The translations under genes were made by a program, and so were the position numbers. A DNA stretch of 64,000 bases, taken from Azonexus sp. R2A61. Lineage in GTDB: Bacteria; Pseudomonadota; Gammaproteobacteria; Burkholderiales; Rhodocyclaceae. The stretch is from assembly GCF_021401135.1 (NCBI RefSeq), contig NZ_JACBFO010000002.1, positions 186,001 through 250,000 on the forward strand. Direction: 5' to 3'. This document shows positions 32,116 to 42,033 of the stretch, in pieces; position 1 is the stretch's first letter, and each line of letters starts with the position of its first letter. Below the pieces are notes generated by a model. That model was not told the DNA's origin, made no database searches, and saw nothing but the letters and a program-made list of their open reading frames with translations.

Positions 32116-33507
32116 TCAGAACGCGGCATTGCCGCCCTCCCCGTTCGCGCGGAACATCGCCGGGCTCAAGTCGTATTTCTGCAGCAGTCGATAGAACTCG
32201 GTTCGGTTGCGCTCGGCGATCCGTGCGGCATCGGCGACGTTGCCGTCGGTCATTTTCAGCAGCTGGACGAGGTAATTGCGTTCGAAGCGCTGCTTGGCCT
32301 CGGCATAACTCAAGGCCTCGACGGCCGGGGCACGCAGTGCGCGCTGAACCAGCGCCAGCGGAATCAGCGGTGTCGAGGTCAGCGCGCAGCACTGCTCGAC
32401 GACGTTGTACAACTGCCGCACGTTGCCCGGCCAGGCCGCCGTGGCCAGCGCTTCCAGCGCCTCCGGGGCAAAACCGCTGACCGTCTTGCCGTACTTGCCG
32501 GCAATCAGGCCGATGAAGCGGGCGGCGAGCAGCGGCACGTCCTCGCGCCGCTCTTCCAGCCGCGGCAAGGTCAGCGAAACGACGTCGAGGCGGTAATACA
32601 GGTCTTCGCGGAATTCGCCGCTCGCCATCGCCGCATCGAGATCGCGGTGCGTCGCCGACAGCAGGCGAACATCGACCGGCTCGGCCTGCGTCGCACCGAC
32701 CGGGCGCACGACGCGCTCCTGCAACACGCGCAACAGCTTGACCTGGAGTGCCAGCGGCATGTCGCCGATTTCGTCGAGGAACAGCGTGCCGCCGTTGGCA
32801 GCCTGGAACAGGCCGACACGCGTCGTCGACGCCCCGGTGAAGGCGCCGCGGACGTGGCCGAACAGTTCGGACTCCAGCAGTTGCTCGGGAATCGCCCCGC
32901 AGTTGATCGCCACGAACGGCCCCTCGGCACGCGGACTGGCCCGATGAATGGCGCGCGCCATGACTTCCTTGCCGGTCCCGCTTTCGCCGCGGATCAGAAC
33001 GCTGGCGTCGGACATCGCCACCATGCGCGCTTCGGCCATCAGCTCGGCCATCCGGGTGCTGCGGTAAACCACGCCTTCCTGCCATTTCTCAACCGCCGGC
33101 GCCTGATTCTCCGAAGCGGTGGCGGAGAGCGCCAGTGCCTGATCGATCTTCTCGAGCAGCGTCTGGCTGTCGAAGGGTTTGGTCAGATAGCCAAAAACCC
33201 CGCGCGACGTGGCGTCGACCGCATCCGGGATGGTGCCGTGGGCAGTCAGCAGGATGACCGGCAGGGTCGGCCGGGTGCGCCGCAGCTCCTCGAACAGCGC
33301 CAGGCCATCGCGTCCCGGCAGGCGAATGTCGCTGACCACGACGCGCGGCGGATCGACGGCGATCTGGGCCAGGGCTTCTTCGGCGGAATGCGCCGGCGTC
33401 ACGCGAAAACCGCGCGCCTGCAAGCGCAAGGTGAGCAGGCGGAGGATGTCCTCATCGTCATCGACGATCTGGATGTGGGCGCCCAGGCCATCGTTGCGGC
33501 GGTTCAT
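32116..33507 (-). CDS. glrR: Sigma-54-dependent response regulator GlrR (QseF-like)
   Basis: This 463-residue NtrC-family activator has a receiver domain (about 10-125; phospho-acceptor Asp60 in VVVSDIRLPG, Lys110). The AAA+ domain (about 145-380) has Walker A GESGTGKE at 174-181 and the sigma-54-contacting GAFTGA at 221-226. A C-terminal Fis-type HTH lies near 415-450 (MTDGNVADAARIAERNRTEFYRLLQKYDL). That HTH and the gene order kinase-lipoprotein-regulator are typical of GlrR/QseF. It overlaps glrG by 4 bp (ATGA). Two nearby sigma-54 promoters with GlrR-type boxes flank the operon and are the likely targets. Confidence 0.92.
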   Translation of the reverse strand: MNRRNDGLGAHIQIVDDDEDILRLLTLRLQARGFRVTPAHSAEEALAQIAVDPPRVVVSDIRLPGRDGLALFEELRRTRPTLPVILLTAHGTIPDAVDATSRGVFGYLTKPFDSQTLLEKIDQALALSATASENQAPAVEKWQEGVVYRSTRMAELMAEARMVAMSDASVLIRGESGTGKEVMARAIHRASPRAEGPFVAINCGAIPEQLLESELFGHVRGAFTGASTTRVGLFQAANGGTLFLDEIGDMPLALQVKLLRVLQERVVRPVGATQAEPVDVRLLSATHRDLDAAMASGEFREDLYYRLDVVSLTLPRLEERREDVPLLAARFIGLIAGKYGKTVSGFAPEALEALATAAWPGNVRQLYNVVEQCCALTSTPLIPLALVQRALRAPAVEALSYAEAKQRFERNYLVQLLKMTDGNVADAARIAERNRTEFYRLLQKYDLSPAMFRANGEGGNAAF

Positions 33508-34073
33508 CGGGCACCTCCGGCCGGACGCTGGCGAGTTCCCAGGCTACGTTCGATGTCAGCCAGCCGCTGCAGCTTTTCCTGAAGCTCCTGCACCCTGCGT
33601 TGGCTCTCCTTCAGTTGAACGGCCTGGCGCTCCAGCGCCTCGTCCTGCCTGGCCCGCTCCGCCGATTGCTGGGCAAGCAGGCCGGCCAGCCGCTGACGCT
33701 CGGCCAGTTGGTCGGCGAGCAAGCGGACCAACGGCTGCAGATCGGCGGCCCCCACCCGCTTCGCCCCGGCCAGGTCGTCGAGCAGTTCGCGGGCACGCTT
33801 CGGCTCCGGCACCGGATTGCGCGGATGCGAAAGCAGCATCGCCAACCGCAACTGCGTTTCCGGTTCGCCGGACCGCTGCTGCAGCGCGGCTTTCCGGGCC
33901 ACCCACTCGTCGCCGTTCAGGCCGCCCAGGCGCCCGTACCATTCGATCAGCCCGGCGGTGCCCGGATCGACCGGTTCGCTGCTGTTCGGCACGCTCGCAC
34001 AAGCGGCAAGCAGGCCAAGGGAAGACAGGATCAGACACCGGCGCAACGCGCCGGCAAAACGCTCAGTTCTCAT
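33504..34073 (-). CDS. glrG: QseG/GlrG-like outer membrane lipoprotein of the GlrKR system
   Basis: This is a 189-residue lipoprotein, starting at MRTERFAGALRRCLILSSLGLLAACAS (lipobox LAAC). A helical repeat-like middle and a C-terminal Gln/Glu/Arg-rich coiled coil follow (LERQAVQLKESQRRVQELQEKLQRL). QseG sits between the kinase and regulator genes in enterics, binds the kinase in the periplasm and stimulates it. The position and type here are the same. It overlaps glrK by 11 bp and glrR by 4 bp, so all three are coupled. Confidence 0.82.
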   Translation of the reverse strand: MRTERFAGALRRCLILSSLGLLAACASVPNSSEPVDPGTAGLIEWYGRLGGLNGDEWVARKAALQQRSGEPETQLRLAMLLSHPRNPVPEPKRARELLDDLAGAKRVGAADLQPLVRLLADQLAERQRLAGLLAQQSAERARQDEALERQAVQLKESQRRVQELQEKLQRLADIERSLGTRQRPAGGAR

Positions 34074-35511
34074 CAGGCAATTCCACTCGAAAATGTGCGC
34101 CGACGGCACTCGGCAACAATCGAACGCTGCCCCCCAGGGCCCGCGTCAATTCGCGCACGATGGACAGGCCGACGCCGCTGCCCTGGCGCCTGACCGGGGC
34201 GGCCCGGCTGCCCTGGACAAAGGGCTCGAAAATCCGCTCGACATCGCTGTCGGCCACGCCTGGCCCCTGGTCGATGCAGTCGATACGCCAGCGCCCTTCC
34301 GAACGCTGGACGCGCAGCGCCACCTGGCCGCCGCCGGGGCTGAAATCGATGGCATTGGACAGCAGGTTGTCGAGGATCACCGACAGCTTTTCCGCATCGA
34401 GCACCGCGTCGCCGTCCGGCACCGTCAGATCGACCGTCACGCCACGCGCCTGACATTGCAGTTCGCGACGCACGACAGCATCCGAAAACAGGCGGCGCAG
34501 CGACACCCGTTGCGGATTCAGCTGGCGCGCCTCGCTGGCCACGGCATTCAGGCGCAACAGGCTTTCGATCTGCAACTGCAGGGCAGCGACGTTGTGCGTC
34601 AGGATATCGACAATCTCGCGCTGACCGGCCAGCAAGGGCCCCGGGACTTCTTCCGAAATCAGCGCAATGCCTTCCTTGAGCGCGGTCAGCGGCGTCTTCA
34701 GTTCATGCGAAACGTGCCGCAAAGCCCGTTCGCGATCGGTTTCCAGCTCGGATAGATGGGCACGCAACCACTCCAGGCGGCGCCCGAGGCGTTGCAGGTC
34801 GTCCGGGCCATCGACCCGGATCTGGCCGGAAAAACGTCCGCGGCCGAGTTCGGCGATGGCGCGGTCGAGCTGGCGCACGGGCCGCACCAGCCACCAGCCC
34901 ATGGCAACGGCAACCGCCAGCGCCGCGGCGAGCGTCAAGGCCATCTGCCCCCCCAGTTGCAGGCGGCGTTGATCAAGTTCGGCCAGCAGGCGGGCGTTGC
35001 CCTGATCGATCCATTGCCGGCTGCCACGGGCGATACGCTCGTTCAGCTCGCCCAGCCGGGCGATCAGGGCCTGCAGTTCGTTCTGACTGGCGCCTTGCGT
35101 GACGCCCTTTTCCAGCGCCACCGCAACGCGTCGCCAGGCATCGAGCAGCGGCGACAGCGGACGCACCTGATGCGCCTCGATCTCGCTCACCAGATGACGC
35201 ACCGCTGCCAGATGCTCGGCGAAGCGCAGGCGAAACTCCGGGGTATCGAGGACCAGCGACTGGCGGGCGCTGCGTTCCAGATCGACGGTGCGCTCGGCCA
35301 GCGCCTGGACCTCGCCGGTCAACGCCAGCGCCAGTTCGCTGTTGCTGCGGCTCTGGCCGACCAGGCGCTCAAGCAGGACCCAGCTTTGCACGGCAACGCT
35401 GCCGAGCAGCAGCACCAGCAACGCGAAGCCGATCACCATGCCCTGGCGAAAGGAAATACGCAGCCAGCCCCCGGCTCGGGAATCTGCTGCGGTCGACGTA
35501 GGAAAACCCAT
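34063..35511 (-). CDS. glrK: Sensor histidine kinase GlrK (QseE-like)
   Basis: This is a 482-residue kinase. A membrane helix is at about 22-44, a helical periplasmic sensor at about 45-190 and a second helix at about 192-213. HAMP follows (WWLVRPVRQLDRAIAELGRGRFSGQI) and then the H box RHVSHELKTPLTALKEGI. The ATPase domain has NLLSNAIDFSPGGG, DQGPGVADSD and GSGVGLSIV. The start at 35511 (MGFPTSTAADSRAGG) is chosen because frames extending to 35553 or 35730 would run through the GlrR boxes and the bactofilin promoter. No strong ribosome binding site helps the choice. It phosphorylates GlrR; the stimulus is probably envelope state, as in enterics. Confidence 0.88.
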   Translation of the reverse strand: MGFPTSTAADSRAGGWLRISFRQGMVIGFALLVLLLGSVAVQSWVLLERLVGQSRSNSELALALTGEVQALAERTVDLERSARQSLVLDTPEFRLRFAEHLAAVRHLVSEIEAHQVRPLSPLLDAWRRVAVALEKGVTQGASQNELQALIARLGELNERIARGSRQWIDQGNARLLAELDQRRLQLGGQMALTLAAALAVAVAMGWWLVRPVRQLDRAIAELGRGRFSGQIRVDGPDDLQRLGRRLEWLRAHLSELETDRERALRHVSHELKTPLTALKEGIALISEEVPGPLLAGQREIVDILTHNVAALQLQIESLLRLNAVASEARQLNPQRVSLRRLFSDAVVRRELQCQARGVTVDLTVPDGDAVLDAEKLSVILDNLLSNAIDFSPGGGQVALRVQRSEGRWRIDCIDQGPGVADSDVERIFEPFVQGSRAAPVRRQGSGVGLSIVRELTRALGGSVRLLPSAVGAHFRVELPDEN

Positions 35512-35534
35512 AAAAATCAGTGCAATAACAACGT

Positions 35535-35552
35535 CGTCGGGGAATGGCGACA
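35535..35552. promoter_or_regulatory. GlrR-type enhancer box 1 upstream of bactofilin
   Basis: CGTC-GGGGAATGGC-GACA matches 7 of 8 positions of TGTC-N10-GACA. It is centred about 165 bp upstream of the predicted bactofilin start and 65 bp from box 2. Confidence 0.6.
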
Positions 35553-35599
35553 TTGTAGTCCCGAGCCTGGCCCGGAATTCAGTGCGCTGGAAAAAAACC

Positions 35600-35617
35600 T
35601 GTCGCCATCGCCCGACA
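35600..35617. promoter_or_regulatory. GlrR-type enhancer box 2 upstream of bactofilin (perfect)
   Basis: TGTC-GCCATCGCCC-GACA is a perfect match, extended to CTGTCG (35599-35604) and CGACAG (35613-35618) arms. It is centred about 100 bp upstream of the predicted start at about 35708, the usual place for an NtrC-family enhancer. Confidence 0.78.
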
Positions 35618-35680
35618 GCGCGCCGGAAAACACCTGAGCTCTCCAGGCCAATATTTTGTTTACAAACATAAATAATTTTC

Positions 35681-35696
35681 TGGCACGCATCTCGCA
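35681..35696 (+). promoter_or_regulatory. Sigma-54 promoter of the bactofilin gene
   Basis: TGGCACG-CATC-TCGCA has a perfect -24 element, a one-base change in the -12 and exact GG-N10-GC spacing. An AT-rich stretch (35650-35680) between enhancer and promoter would ease DNA bending. The gene starts at 35742. Confidence 0.82.
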
Positions 35697-35741
35697 ACAG
35701 TGTCACGGCGACCCCGTCGCTCATTGCCACAAGGAGAGTCC

Positions 35742-36299
35742 ATGTTCATGAAATCCTCTGCGCCGACGCGCAACGAGCCGATCACCCGCAAGGAAGTCCG
35801 CAGCGTGCTCGGATCCCCTGCCCCGGCGCCAGCCACCCCGCCCCCGGAGCCGGCAAAGACCGGCCCGGTCAACGTCCAGCCCGCCCCTGAAACCCCGTCG
35901 AAAACCACCGAAACCACCGCCGACAAACCGATGGGCGCCCGCCTGATCGTCGGTCCGGACGTCAAGCTGAAAGGCGCCGAAATCCTCGACTGCGACACGC
36001 TGGTCGTCGAGGGACGGGTTGAAGCGACGATGGACAGCCGGATCATCCGCATCGCCGACCAGGGGACTTTCTCCGGCAAGGTCAGCATCGACGTCGCCGA
36101 AATCCACGGCAGCTTCGACGGCGAACTGACCGCCCGCTCGCAACTGATCATCCACAGCACCGGCAAGGTCAGCGGCAAGATCCGCTACGGCAAGCTGGTG
36201 ATCGACGAAGGCGGCGAACTGTGCGGCGACATCAACGCGCTATCGGCCGAGCGCGGCTTTGCCGAGCCGGCGCTGCCGCCACGCGTAGCCAACGGCTGA
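35742..36299 (+). CDS. Bactofilin (polymer-forming cytoskeletal protein)
   Basis: This 185-residue protein has a disordered Pro/Thr-rich N terminus (about 1-65). The bactofilin right-handed beta-helix (about 68-165) follows: ARLIVGPDVKLKGAEILDCDTLVVEGRVEA, GTFSGKVSIDVAEIHGSFDGELTARSQLIIHSTGKVSGKIRYGKLVIDEGG. Bactofilins form nucleotide-free filaments that scaffold envelope and cell-shape proteins. AAGGAGAGTCC lies before the ATG. It is divergent from glrK and has a sigma-54 promoter with two GlrR-type boxes, so envelope sensing by GlrKGR probably switches it on. Confidence 0.9.
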   Translation: MFMKSSAPTRNEPITRKEVRSVLGSPAPAPATPPPEPAKTGPVNVQPAPETPSKTTETTADKPMGARLIVGPDVKLKGAEILDCDTLVVEGRVEATMDSRIIRIADQGTFSGKVSIDVAEIHGSFDGELTARSQLIIHSTGKVSGKIRYGKLVIDEGGELCGDINALSAERGFAEPALPPRVANG

Positions 36300-36315
36300 T
36301 TTTTCGCGCCGGAGG

Positions 36316-36348
36316 GCGGTCGACCGCAACCGGCGTCACGGTCGACCG
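36316..36348. repeat. Two palindrome copies between bactofilin and ettA
   Basis: GCGGTCGACCGC (36316-36327, exact) and CGGTCGACCG (36339-36348) lie 11 bp apart in the 115-bp gap. As paired copies they could form the same kind of cruciform as the hairpins at 10512 and 26641, but without T tracts. Confidence 0.85.
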
Positions 36349-36414
36349 CCAACGCTGGTCATTTCCTGCGAAGCCTCGTAGACTCTGCCGTTTTACGTTT
36401 TTCAGGCTAGCGCA

Positions 36415-38079
<1,665 letters not shown>

Positions 38080-38095
38080 ACCAGCTTTTTTGCGT

Positions 38096-38119
38096 ATTGC
38101 TGCGGTCGACCGCAGCAAT
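38096..38119. repeat. 24-bp perfect palindrome centred on GCGGTCGACCGC, after ettA
   Basis: The core GCGGTCGACCGC (38102-38113) is extended on both sides by ATTGCT and AGCAAT, making a perfect 24-bp palindrome. It is the longest solitary copy in the window and lies between the ettA stop and its terminator. Confidence 0.9.
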
Positions 38120-38163
38120 GCATCAAAATTGCCGATTGGCCGCAAGACAACCGGAAACGCGAA

Positions 38164-38187
38164 GGGCACCCGAAGGTGCCCTTTTTT
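38164..38187 (+). terminator. Intrinsic terminator of ettA
   Basis: GGGCACC (38164-38170), loop CGAA, GGTGCCC (38175-38181), then TTTTTT. Confidence 0.9.
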
Positions 38188-38210
38188 ATGGCAAGCCGGC
38201 TGACCGGCGA

Positions 38211-38363
38211 TCAGGGAGAATCCGGCACCACCCGCCGGAAGAACAGCCAGTAGGCACCGGCGATCGCGCCGGCCAGCGCCAGTTCGAACAGGAACGGCAA
38301 CTGCCAGGTCATCACCCCCAGCACAGCCAGCCAGAGCAGGTATACGACAATCCGGATTGCCAT
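38211..38363 (-). CDS. Small membrane protein
   Basis: This 50-residue protein starts MAIRIVVYLLWLAVLGVMTW and has two short hydrophobic helices (about 4-20 and 24-42) and a basic-acidic end FFRRVVPDSP. I do not recognise a family. The start at 38363 avoids an N-terminal extension rich in charged residues. It could be a small inner-membrane protein or membrane-stress peptide; the evidence is only hydrophobic pattern and frame. Confidence 0.45.
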   Translation of the reverse strand: MAIRIVVYLLWLAVLGVMTWQLPFLFELALAGAIAGAYWLFFRRVVPDSP

Positions 38364-38411
38364 CGCCACGCCCCCTCCCCGGGGCTCATGCCAACGCGCA
38401 TGAAACGAAAA

Positions 38412-38462
38412 ACGGGCGCCAAACTTGCGCCCGTCATATTTTCCCCTGCACAACGGGGAAAA
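38412..38462 (-). terminator. Tandem hairpins after the 92-residue gene
   Basis: ACGGGCGC (38412-38419) pairs with GCGCCCGT (38427-38434) and is followed on the minus strand by TTTTTC, a good intrinsic terminator. A second stem, TTTTCCCC (38439-38446) with GGGGAAAA (38455-38462), lies just before it. Confidence 0.75.
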
Positions 38463-38471
38463 GTAAAGCGG

Positions 38472-38750
38472 TCAGTGCTTGAGGCTGGCGGAAAACACCG
38501 CCTTGCTCTTTTCGGAAAACTGGAATTCGGCGAAAGCGCGCTCGATCTCGGCGAGATTGCGTCCTTCGGACTGGTCTGCGAAGCTGATGCCGATGCTCTT
38601 GCCGTTGGCCGCCAGGGTCTGGAAAGCGAACCGCCAGCGTTGGGCTTCGGCCAGACGCTCGCGCAGTTCCGCTTCGTTGGAAATCGAGATGCCGGCCTTC
38701 TTCAGGGAATCCAGGAATTGTTCGAAGGATTCGTTGCTCAGACTACCCAT
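38472..38750 (-). CDS. Hypothetical protein, 92 residues
   Basis: This short soluble alpha/beta-type protein (MGSLSNESFEQFLDSLKKAGISISNEAELRERLAEAQRWRF) has no Cys and no signal peptide. I do not recognise a family. A strong terminator follows and CGGAGATTTAA precedes the ATG as ribosome binding site, so it is a real gene. It is divergent from a methyltransferase gene. In the gap, GGTGAT (38771-38776) and ATCACC (38779-38784) form an inverted repeat that could be an operator. Confidence 0.65.
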   Translation of the reverse strand: MGSLSNESFEQFLDSLKKAGISISNEAELRERLAEAQRWRFAFQTLAANGKSIGISFADQSEGRNLAEIERAFAEFQFSEKSKAVFSASLKH

Positions 38751-38861
38751 TTAAATCTCCGTCAGGTTGCGGTGATTGATCACCTTGTGGCGAATAACGA
38801 GACGATACCGATTCGGTTGACACAAAGCCTTATAACTTTTCCGAATGCGATAATCACGCCC

Positions 38862-39695
38862 ATGAAAAAGCAGAATCCTCCCGCCGCCATCCCGGAAATC
38901 CGCCCCGGGCAGTCCATCGAACTGCTCAAGGAACTGCATATCCTGACGCGCGACGGCAAGCTCAACCAGGACAGCCGACGCAAGCTCAAGCAGGTCTACC
39001 ATCTCGCCCAGTTCATCGAGCCGTTGCTGGAGGGCATGGAAACCCTGGCCGATCACGGCGCCGGCAAGTCCTACCTCGGCTTCATCCTTTACGATCTCTA
39101 TATCAAGAGCCGTGCCAGCGGCGAAGTGATCGGTATCGAAACGCGCGCCGAACTCGTTGAAAAATCAAGGGAACTTGCCGAAAGACTGGCCTTCCCGCGG
39201 ATGCGTTTCCTGGCCTGTACCGTCGAGGATGCCCTGACCTCGACGGCCCTGCCCCCCCGGGTGGATGTCGTGACAGCCCTACACGCCTGCAACACCGCGA
39301 CCGACGATGCGATCCGTTTCGCACTCGGCCGACAGGCCAGCCATGTCGTGCTGGTCCCTTGCTGCCAGGCCGAAGTGGCGGCCACGATGCGCGCCCACAA
39401 AGCCGAGTCGCTGGCGCAGACGCCGCTCGCCGAACTGTGGCGCCACCCGATCCATACCCGGGAACTGGGCAGCCATCTGACCAATGTCCTGCGCTGCCTG
39501 CTGCTGGAAGCCCACGGCTACAGCGTGACCGTTACCGAACTGGTCGGCTGGGAACACTCGATGAAGAACGAGCTGATCATTGCGTCGAAAACAGCCCAAA
39601 ACGGTGGTCGACCGCGCAAGAACGCCCGTGAGCGGGCGGCAGCGATCCTGCGCGAGTTCAACATCGAAAGCCTGGCTCCGCGCTTCATCTACTGA
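38862..39695 (+). CDS. SAM-dependent methyltransferase (METTL25/RRNAD1-like)
   Basis: This 277-residue protein has a class I methyltransferase core. Motif I is ADHGAGKSYLGFILYD at about 65-80, followed by GEVIGIETRAELVEKSRELAERL. VVTALHACNTATDDAI and a conserved VLVPCCQAEVA are the family marks. The CC motif recalls the METTL25/RRNAD1-type group with unknown or RNA substrates. The ATG at 38862 sits in a much longer open frame that overlaps ettA. Its substrate is not evident. The next gene begins 7 bp after. Confidence 0.75.
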   Translation: MKKQNPPAAIPEIRPGQSIELLKELHILTRDGKLNQDSRRKLKQVYHLAQFIEPLLEGMETLADHGAGKSYLGFILYDLYIKSRASGEVIGIETRAELVEKSRELAERLAFPRMRFLACTVEDALTSTALPPRVDVVTALHACNTATDDAIRFALGRQASHVVLVPCCQAEVAATMRAHKAESLAQTPLAELWRHPIHTRELGSHLTNVLRCLLLEAHGYSVTVTELVGWEHSMKNELIIASKTAQNGGRPRKNARERAAAILREFNIESLAPRFIY

Positions 39696-39702
39696 GCCGA
39701 CG

Positions 39703-40122
39703 ATGCCGCAAACCGCGATTCTCCTGCCGGTGATGGCCCTGATGGGCTGGACCTTCCTGATCCTGCTGCTGATCCTGTGGCGGCGCGTGCGGGCTGGCCT
39801 GGCCGGAGAAGTCCGGGTGTCCGACTTCCACTGCGGCGAATCGGAAAACGTTCCGGATCATGTCCGGCTGGCCAACCGCAACTACATGAACCTGCTTGAA
39901 TTGCCGGTGATTTTCTACGCCCTGGCAATCATTCTGTACGTCAGCGGGAACGTTGATGGGACTTGCGTTGTCCTTGGCTGGGTCTACGTTGCGCTGCGCA
40001 TCGCGCACAGCGTCATCTCGCTGACCTGGAACAACGTCCTGCACCGGCTGGCCGCCTTTGCCGCCAGCAATTTCTGTGTCCTCGGATTGTGGCTGAAACT
40101 GCTCGCCGCAATCGCATTCTGA
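39703..40122 (+). CDS. MAPEG family membrane protein
   Basis: This 139-residue protein has four membrane helices. LANRNYMNLLELPVIFYALAIILY is the MAPEG signature region (Asn-x-x-Glu with a Pro), and WVYVALRIAHSVISLTWNNVLHRL carries the conserved Arg-x-x-His-Ser. Bacterial MAPEG proteins are glutathione-dependent enzymes or of unknown function. It forms a tight cluster with the methyltransferase upstream and rlhA 6 bp downstream. Confidence 0.85.
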   Translation: MPQTAILLPVMALMGWTFLILLLILWRRVRAGLAGEVRVSDFHCGESENVPDHVRLANRNYMNLLELPVIFYALAIILYVSGNVDGTCVVLGWVYVALRIAHSVISLTWNNVLHRLAAFAASNFCVLGLWLKLLAAIAF

Positions 40123-40128
40123 TCTGCC

Positions 40129-42033
40129 ATGACCGCCTCCCCCCGCCATCCTCTCGAACTCCTCGCGCCGGCCAAGAACGCCGAATTCGGCATCGAAGCC
40201 ATCAAGCACGGCGCCGACGCCGTCTACATCGGCGGCCCGGCTTTCGGCGCCCGCTACGGCGCCGGCAATTCTGTCGCTGAAATCCGACAGCTGTGCGACT
40301 ACGCCCACCGTTTCCGGGCCAAGGTATTCGTCGCGCTGAACACCATCCTCAGCGATGACGAACTCGAGGACAGCCGCCGTCTGGCCTGGGAACTTTACGA
40401 CGCCGGCGCCGATGCGCTGATCATCCAGGACATGGGCCTGCTCGAACTGGATCTGCCGCCGATTCAACTACATGCAAGCACCCAGACCGACATCCGCCAC
40501 CCGGAAAAAGCCCGTTTTCTGGGCGCCGTCGGCTTCTCGCAGATCGTTCTGGCGCGCGAGATGAGCATCGACGAAATCAAGGCGGTAGCGCGGTCGACCG
40601 ACATCGCACTGGAATATTTCGTTCATGGCGCGCTCTGTGTCGCTTTTTCCGGACAGTGCTACATCAGCCATGCCCACACCGGGCGCAGCGCCAACCGCGG
40701 CGAATGCTCGCAGGCCTGCCGGCTGCCCTACACGCTGGTCGACGACAAGGGCAAAACGATCACTGAAAACCAGCATCTGCTGTCGATGAAGGACAACAAC
40801 CAGTCGGACAACCTGCTGGCGCTGATCGAGGCCGGCGTCTCGTCGTTCAAGATCGAGGGCCGGCTGAAGGACCTGTCCTACGTCAAGAACATCACCGCCC
40901 ACTACCGCACGCTGCTCGACGAGATCATCGCCGCTCACCCGCAATACGAGCGGGCTTCCAGCGGCCGGTCGACCTTCTCCTTCACGCCGCAGCCGGAGAA
41001 GACCTTCAACCGCGGCTATACCGACTACTTCGCCGGCGGCCGCCAGGACGACATCGGCGCCTTCGATTCGCCGGCCTTCGTCGGCGAGCCGATCGGCGAG
41101 GTCGTCGACATCGGCGACGGCTGGATTGCCGTGAATACCGGCGAAACCTTCCACAACGGCGACGGCGTCTGCTTCCACGACGCCCATGGCGAAGTCCAGG
41201 GCATGCGCATCAACCGCGCCGAGGGCCGAACGCTCTATCCGGCAACGATTCCGGCCGACCTCAGCGTCGGCACGACGCTGTTCCGCAACCGCGACCAGGC
41301 CTTCGAACGCGCGCTGGAAAAGGATTCGGCCGAACGCCGGGTCGCCGTCGCGGTACGTTTTGCCGAACACCCCAAGCATTTCGCGTTGACGCTGAGTGAC
41401 GAAGACGGCGTGACGGTCACGGTCGACCTGGCAAAAGACGGAAAAATCGGCGTCGACCGCGCCGACAACCCGGACGGCGCGCTCGCCAGGCTCCGGGAAA
41501 ACCTCGCCAAGTTCGGCAACACGATGTTCATTGCCCAGGCCGTCGAGCTGCAGCTGGACGACGCGTGGTTCCTGCCGGTCGGCGCGATCAACGCACTGCG
41601 CCGCGACGCCGCCGAGCGCTTGCTGGGCGCCCGCCTCGCCAGCCACCCGCGCCCGCCGCGGTCATGCCCCGAAGAGCCGCCGGCAATCTACCCGCAGCAG
41701 GAACTGAGCTACCTCGGCAACGTCTTCAACGCCAAGGCCCGCGCCTTCTACGAGAAGCACGGCGTAACGCTGATCGAGGACGCCTACGAGGCCGGCCAGG
41801 AAAAAGGCATGGTCTCGCTGATGATCACCAAGCACTGCCTGCGCTACAGTTTCAACCTCTGCCCCAAAGAGGTGAAACACTTGAAACCCGACCCGATGAC
41901 GCTGATCAACGGCAACGAGAAACTGGTCCTCAAGTTCGACTGCAAGGCCTGCGAAATGCATGTCGTCGGCAAGATGAAGAAGGGCGTCGTGCTCAACCTC
42001 GGCGCCGTGCGCCCGACCGCCGCCTGCGGATGA
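40129..42033 (+). CDS. rlhA: U32 peptidase-family protein RlhA (23S rRNA C2501 hydroxylation)
   Basis: This 634-residue U32 family protein starts HPLELLAPAKNAEFGIEAIKHGADAVYIGG. The signature EYFVHGALCVAFSGQCYISHAHTGRSANRGECSQACRLPY holds conserved cysteines. A C-terminal Fe-S-like set HCLRYSFNLCPKEV...FDCKACEMHV completes four Cys of the cluster. Size and layout match RlhA (YdcP, 653 residues) rather than the smaller UbiU/TrhP members. RlhA hydroxylates cytidine 2501 of 23S rRNA with prephenate-derived oxygen chemistry. It overlaps the next gene by 4 bp (ATGA). Confidence 0.88.
   Translation: MTASPRHPLELLAPAKNAEFGIEAIKHGADAVYIGGPAFGARYGAGNSVAEIRQLCDYAHRFRAKVFVALNTILSDDELEDSRRLAWELYDAGADALIIQDMGLLELDLPPIQLHASTQTDIRHPEKARFLGAVGFSQIVLAREMSIDEIKAVARSTDIALEYFVHGALCVAFSGQCYISHAHTGRSANRGECSQACRLPYTLVDDKGKTITENQHLLSMKDNNQSDNLLALIEAGVSSFKIEGRLKDLSYVKNITAHYRTLLDEIIAAHPQYERASSGRSTFSFTPQPEKTFNRGYTDYFAGGRQDDIGAFDSPAFVGEPIGEVVDIGDGWIAVNTGETFHNGDGVCFHDAHGEVQGMRINRAEGRTLYPATIPADLSVGTTLFRNRDQAFERALEKDSAERRVAVAVRFAEHPKHFALTLSDEDGVTVTVDLAKDGKIGVDRADNPDGALARLRENLAKFGNTMFIAQAVELQLDDAWFLPVGAINALRRDAAERLLGARLASHPRPPRSCPEEPPAIYPQQELSYLGNVFNAKARAFYEKHGVTLIEDAYEAGQEKGMVSLMITKHCLRYSFNLCPKEVKHLKPDPMTLINGNEKLVLKFDCKACEMHVVGKMKKGVVLNLGAVRPTAACG

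Noticed and set aside
35512..35730. A longer GlrK starting at 35730 or 35553
   Set aside because: The extra residues have no family support and the region holds the GlrR boxes and the bactofilin promoter.
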